64,000 nt of DNA, taken from NCBI GenBank assembly GCA_963691815.1, contig OY829662.1, positions 27,704,232 through 27,768,231 on the forward strand, written 5' to 3'. This DNA comes from Echiichthys vipera (lineage: Eukaryota > Chordata > Actinopteri > Perciformes > Trachinidae). The notes beneath the pieces are model-generated. The model did no database searches. It was given only the letters and a program-made list of their open reading frames with translations, and had not been told where the DNA came from. A program made the translations under genes and the position numbers. Shown in pieces: positions 62,602 through 64,000 of this stretch; position 1 is the first letter of the stretch, and each line of letters opens with the position of its first letter.

Positions 62602-62624
62602 GCTATTTAGTTTCAGAGGCCTTC

Positions 62625-63298
62625 AGGGCCAAGTACAATAACTTCATGACAAAACTTTGATCGACAAATACAATTGTGTATCATCAGCATGACAATGAAA
62701 ATTTATTGTTGTGCTTCCTTATAATATTTCCTAAGGGAAGCATATATAAGATGAATAGAATCGGTCCAAGGACAGAACCCTGTGGGACTCCGTAACTGAC
62801 TTTAGTGTGCATGGAGGATTTGTCGTTAACATGTACAAACTGAGATCTATCTGATAAATAAGACTTAAACCCGCTTAATGCAGTTCCTTCAATGCCAATT
62901 AGTTGCTCGAGTCTCTGTAGCAGGATGCGATGGTCAATAGAGTCGAAGGCAGCACTAAGATCTAGTAAAAGTCCTTTGTCTGAAGCTATTAGAAGTTCAT
63001 TAGTAATTGTTACCAGTGCTATCTCAGTGCTATGATTCGCTCTAAATCCTGACTGGAAGTCCTCAAATAACTCGTTATTATGTAAAAAGTCACACAGCTG
63101 ATTGGCGACAAATTTCTCGAGGATTTTAAAGAGAAAAGGAAGGTTAGAATCAGGTCTATAGTTGGCTAGTACCTCAGGATCCAGACTGGGCTTTTTAAGA
63201 AGAGGTTTAATTACAGCTACTTTAAAGTACTGTGGTACATAACCTGCCGATAAAGACATGTTAATCATATTTACAAGAGTGCTAATTAAAGGTAACAC
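62625..63298 (-). pseudogene. L2 copy 3 reverse transcriptase region
   Basis: The frame at 62684-63298 has NYRPDSNLPFLFKILEKFV, LLLDLSAAFDSIDH (preceded by a small deletion) and YGVPQGSVLGPILF. The text then runs toward the CYADDTQLYLS box, which is interrupted by a frameshift at about 62684. A short internal deletion lies near 62650. It is decayed and not functional. Confidence 0.85.
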
Positions 63299-63428
63299 TT
63301 CTTTAAGTAACCTAGTTGGAATAGAGTCTAGGAGACAAGTAGAGGGCTTTGCGGAAATAGTAGAGGTTCATTTGTTAAGATCATTAGAGAAAAGCAGTCC
63401 AAGAATATATCAGGTCGTACAGTTGTTT

Positions 63429-63944
63429 CTAAGGTTCCTGGGTTTGAAGAAAAATGAGTGCCAAGCGAGTTGATTTTTCTCTAATAGTTATAATTTTGTC
63501 ATTAACAAAGGTCATGAAGTCGTTACTACTGAGGGTTATAGGAATACATGGCTCAGTAGAGCTGTGGCTCTCTGTCAGCCTGGCTACAGTGCTGAAAATA
63601 AATCTAGGATTGTTCTTATTCTCCTCTATTAAAGATGAGAAATAGGCTGCTCTGGCATTACGGAGGGCCTTCCTATATATTTTTAGACTTTCTTGCCAAA
63701 CTAAGCGAGCTTCCTCCAATTTAGTGGAGCGCCATTTACTTTCCAATTTTCGCGATACTTGTTTTAATTCACCGGTTTGTGAGTTATACCATGGAGCTAA
63801 CTTCCTCTGTTTCATTATCTTCTTTTTTAAAGGAGCAACAGAGTCGAGTGTTGTTCGTAGTGAGCTTGAAACACTGCCAACAAGGTGATCAATTTCAGAG
63901 CAACTAACGTTAGTACAGGAATCTGGAATATTAGGATAAGGCAT
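63429..63944 (-). pseudogene. L2 copy 3 endonuclease end and linker
   Basis: Starting before DSCTNVSCSEIDHLVGSV, it includes LRTTLDSVAPLKKKIMKQRK, LAPWYNSQTGELKQVSRKLE and the linker RNARAAYFSSLIEENKNNPR. It matches 22495-22990 of copy 1. The upstream endonuclease extends beyond the window edge. Confidence 0.85.
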
Positions 63945-64000
63945 TATATTAAATGCAGATAGAATCGCTTTCTTAAATTTAATTACAGCACTGTCAGATC

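Larger units (their letters stand above)
61994..64000 (-). mobile_element. L2 LINE copy 3, partial, with solo LTR
   Basis: Reading leftward from the window edge it covers the end of the endonuclease, the linker, the reverse transcriptase and a little beyond. It then meets Harbinger copy B at a CACCTGC junction. It is interrupted by a 471-bp solo LTR at 62131-62601. Divergence from copies 1 and 2 is greater than between those two. Confidence 0.9.

Noticed and set aside
1..64000. A prokaryotic-type operon, toxin-antitoxin or defence system
   Set aside because: No such genes. The sequence has vertebrate repeats, microsatellites and retroelements throughout.

Overview
The window is teleost fish DNA, probably percomorph. 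It has the typical teleost repeat set: L2 LINEs with GAATT-type tails, Rex1-like LINEs, a tRNA-derived SINE found twice, PIF/Harbinger, hAT and pogo DNA elements, Ty3/gypsy elements, several gamma/epsilon-like endogenous retroviruses (ERVs), and long TG and TATC microsatellites. I could not recognise any host protein-coding gene or RNA gene. Almost every supportable feature is a transposable element or a fragment of one, and many sit inside each other.

Layout. 1-2575: remnant ERV-A (integrase end, env, candidate 3' LTR) behind a stray ERV-C LTR end. 2755-4806: nested hAT-like elements. 4807-7324: unassigned DNA, microsatellites, a SINE and a truncated pogo-type MITE. 7359-25796: one host LINE split into three pieces. 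It is interrupted by ERV-B (7734-19859) and by L2 copy 1 (21543-25378). ERV-B carries a pogo-type MITE in one LTR and a Rex1-like LINE in the other. 25832-28986: unassigned DNA, a LINE tail and a 67-bp minisatellite. 28987-37859: ERV-C on the minus strand, with gag, a protease piece, integrase and env but no reverse transcriptase. 38628-40252: Harbinger copy A and a tail-type repeat inside an L1-like fragment. 40640-41580: LINE ORF1 remnant. 42208-48306: an old L2 split by a near full-length L2 (42790-47870). 48310-61026: a gypsy element split by ERV-D (48623-60174), whose env is split again by a Ty3/gypsy element (53808-58968). 61027-64000: Harbinger copy B, then L2 copy 3 on the minus strand, which holds a solo LTR.

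The strongest results are structural. Target-site duplications, and two cases where a sister LTR preserves the empty site, give the insertion order directly. The gypsy element at 53808-58968 has integrase upstream of reverse transcriptase, the inverted pol order of the Gmr1 group first known from Atlantic cod. The MITE in ERV-B can be assigned to pogo/Tigger from a 44-residue start of its transposase. Candidate primer sites point to tRNA-Trp for ERV-B and tRNA-Tyr for ERV-D.

Nothing here forms an operon or defence system. The coding regions are copies of selfish elements, nearly all with stops, frameshifts or deletions. The closest to intact are the Gmr1-like element, the two larger L2 copies and the Rex1-like reverse transcriptase ORF. 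Family names rest on motifs read by eye. No database search was possible.
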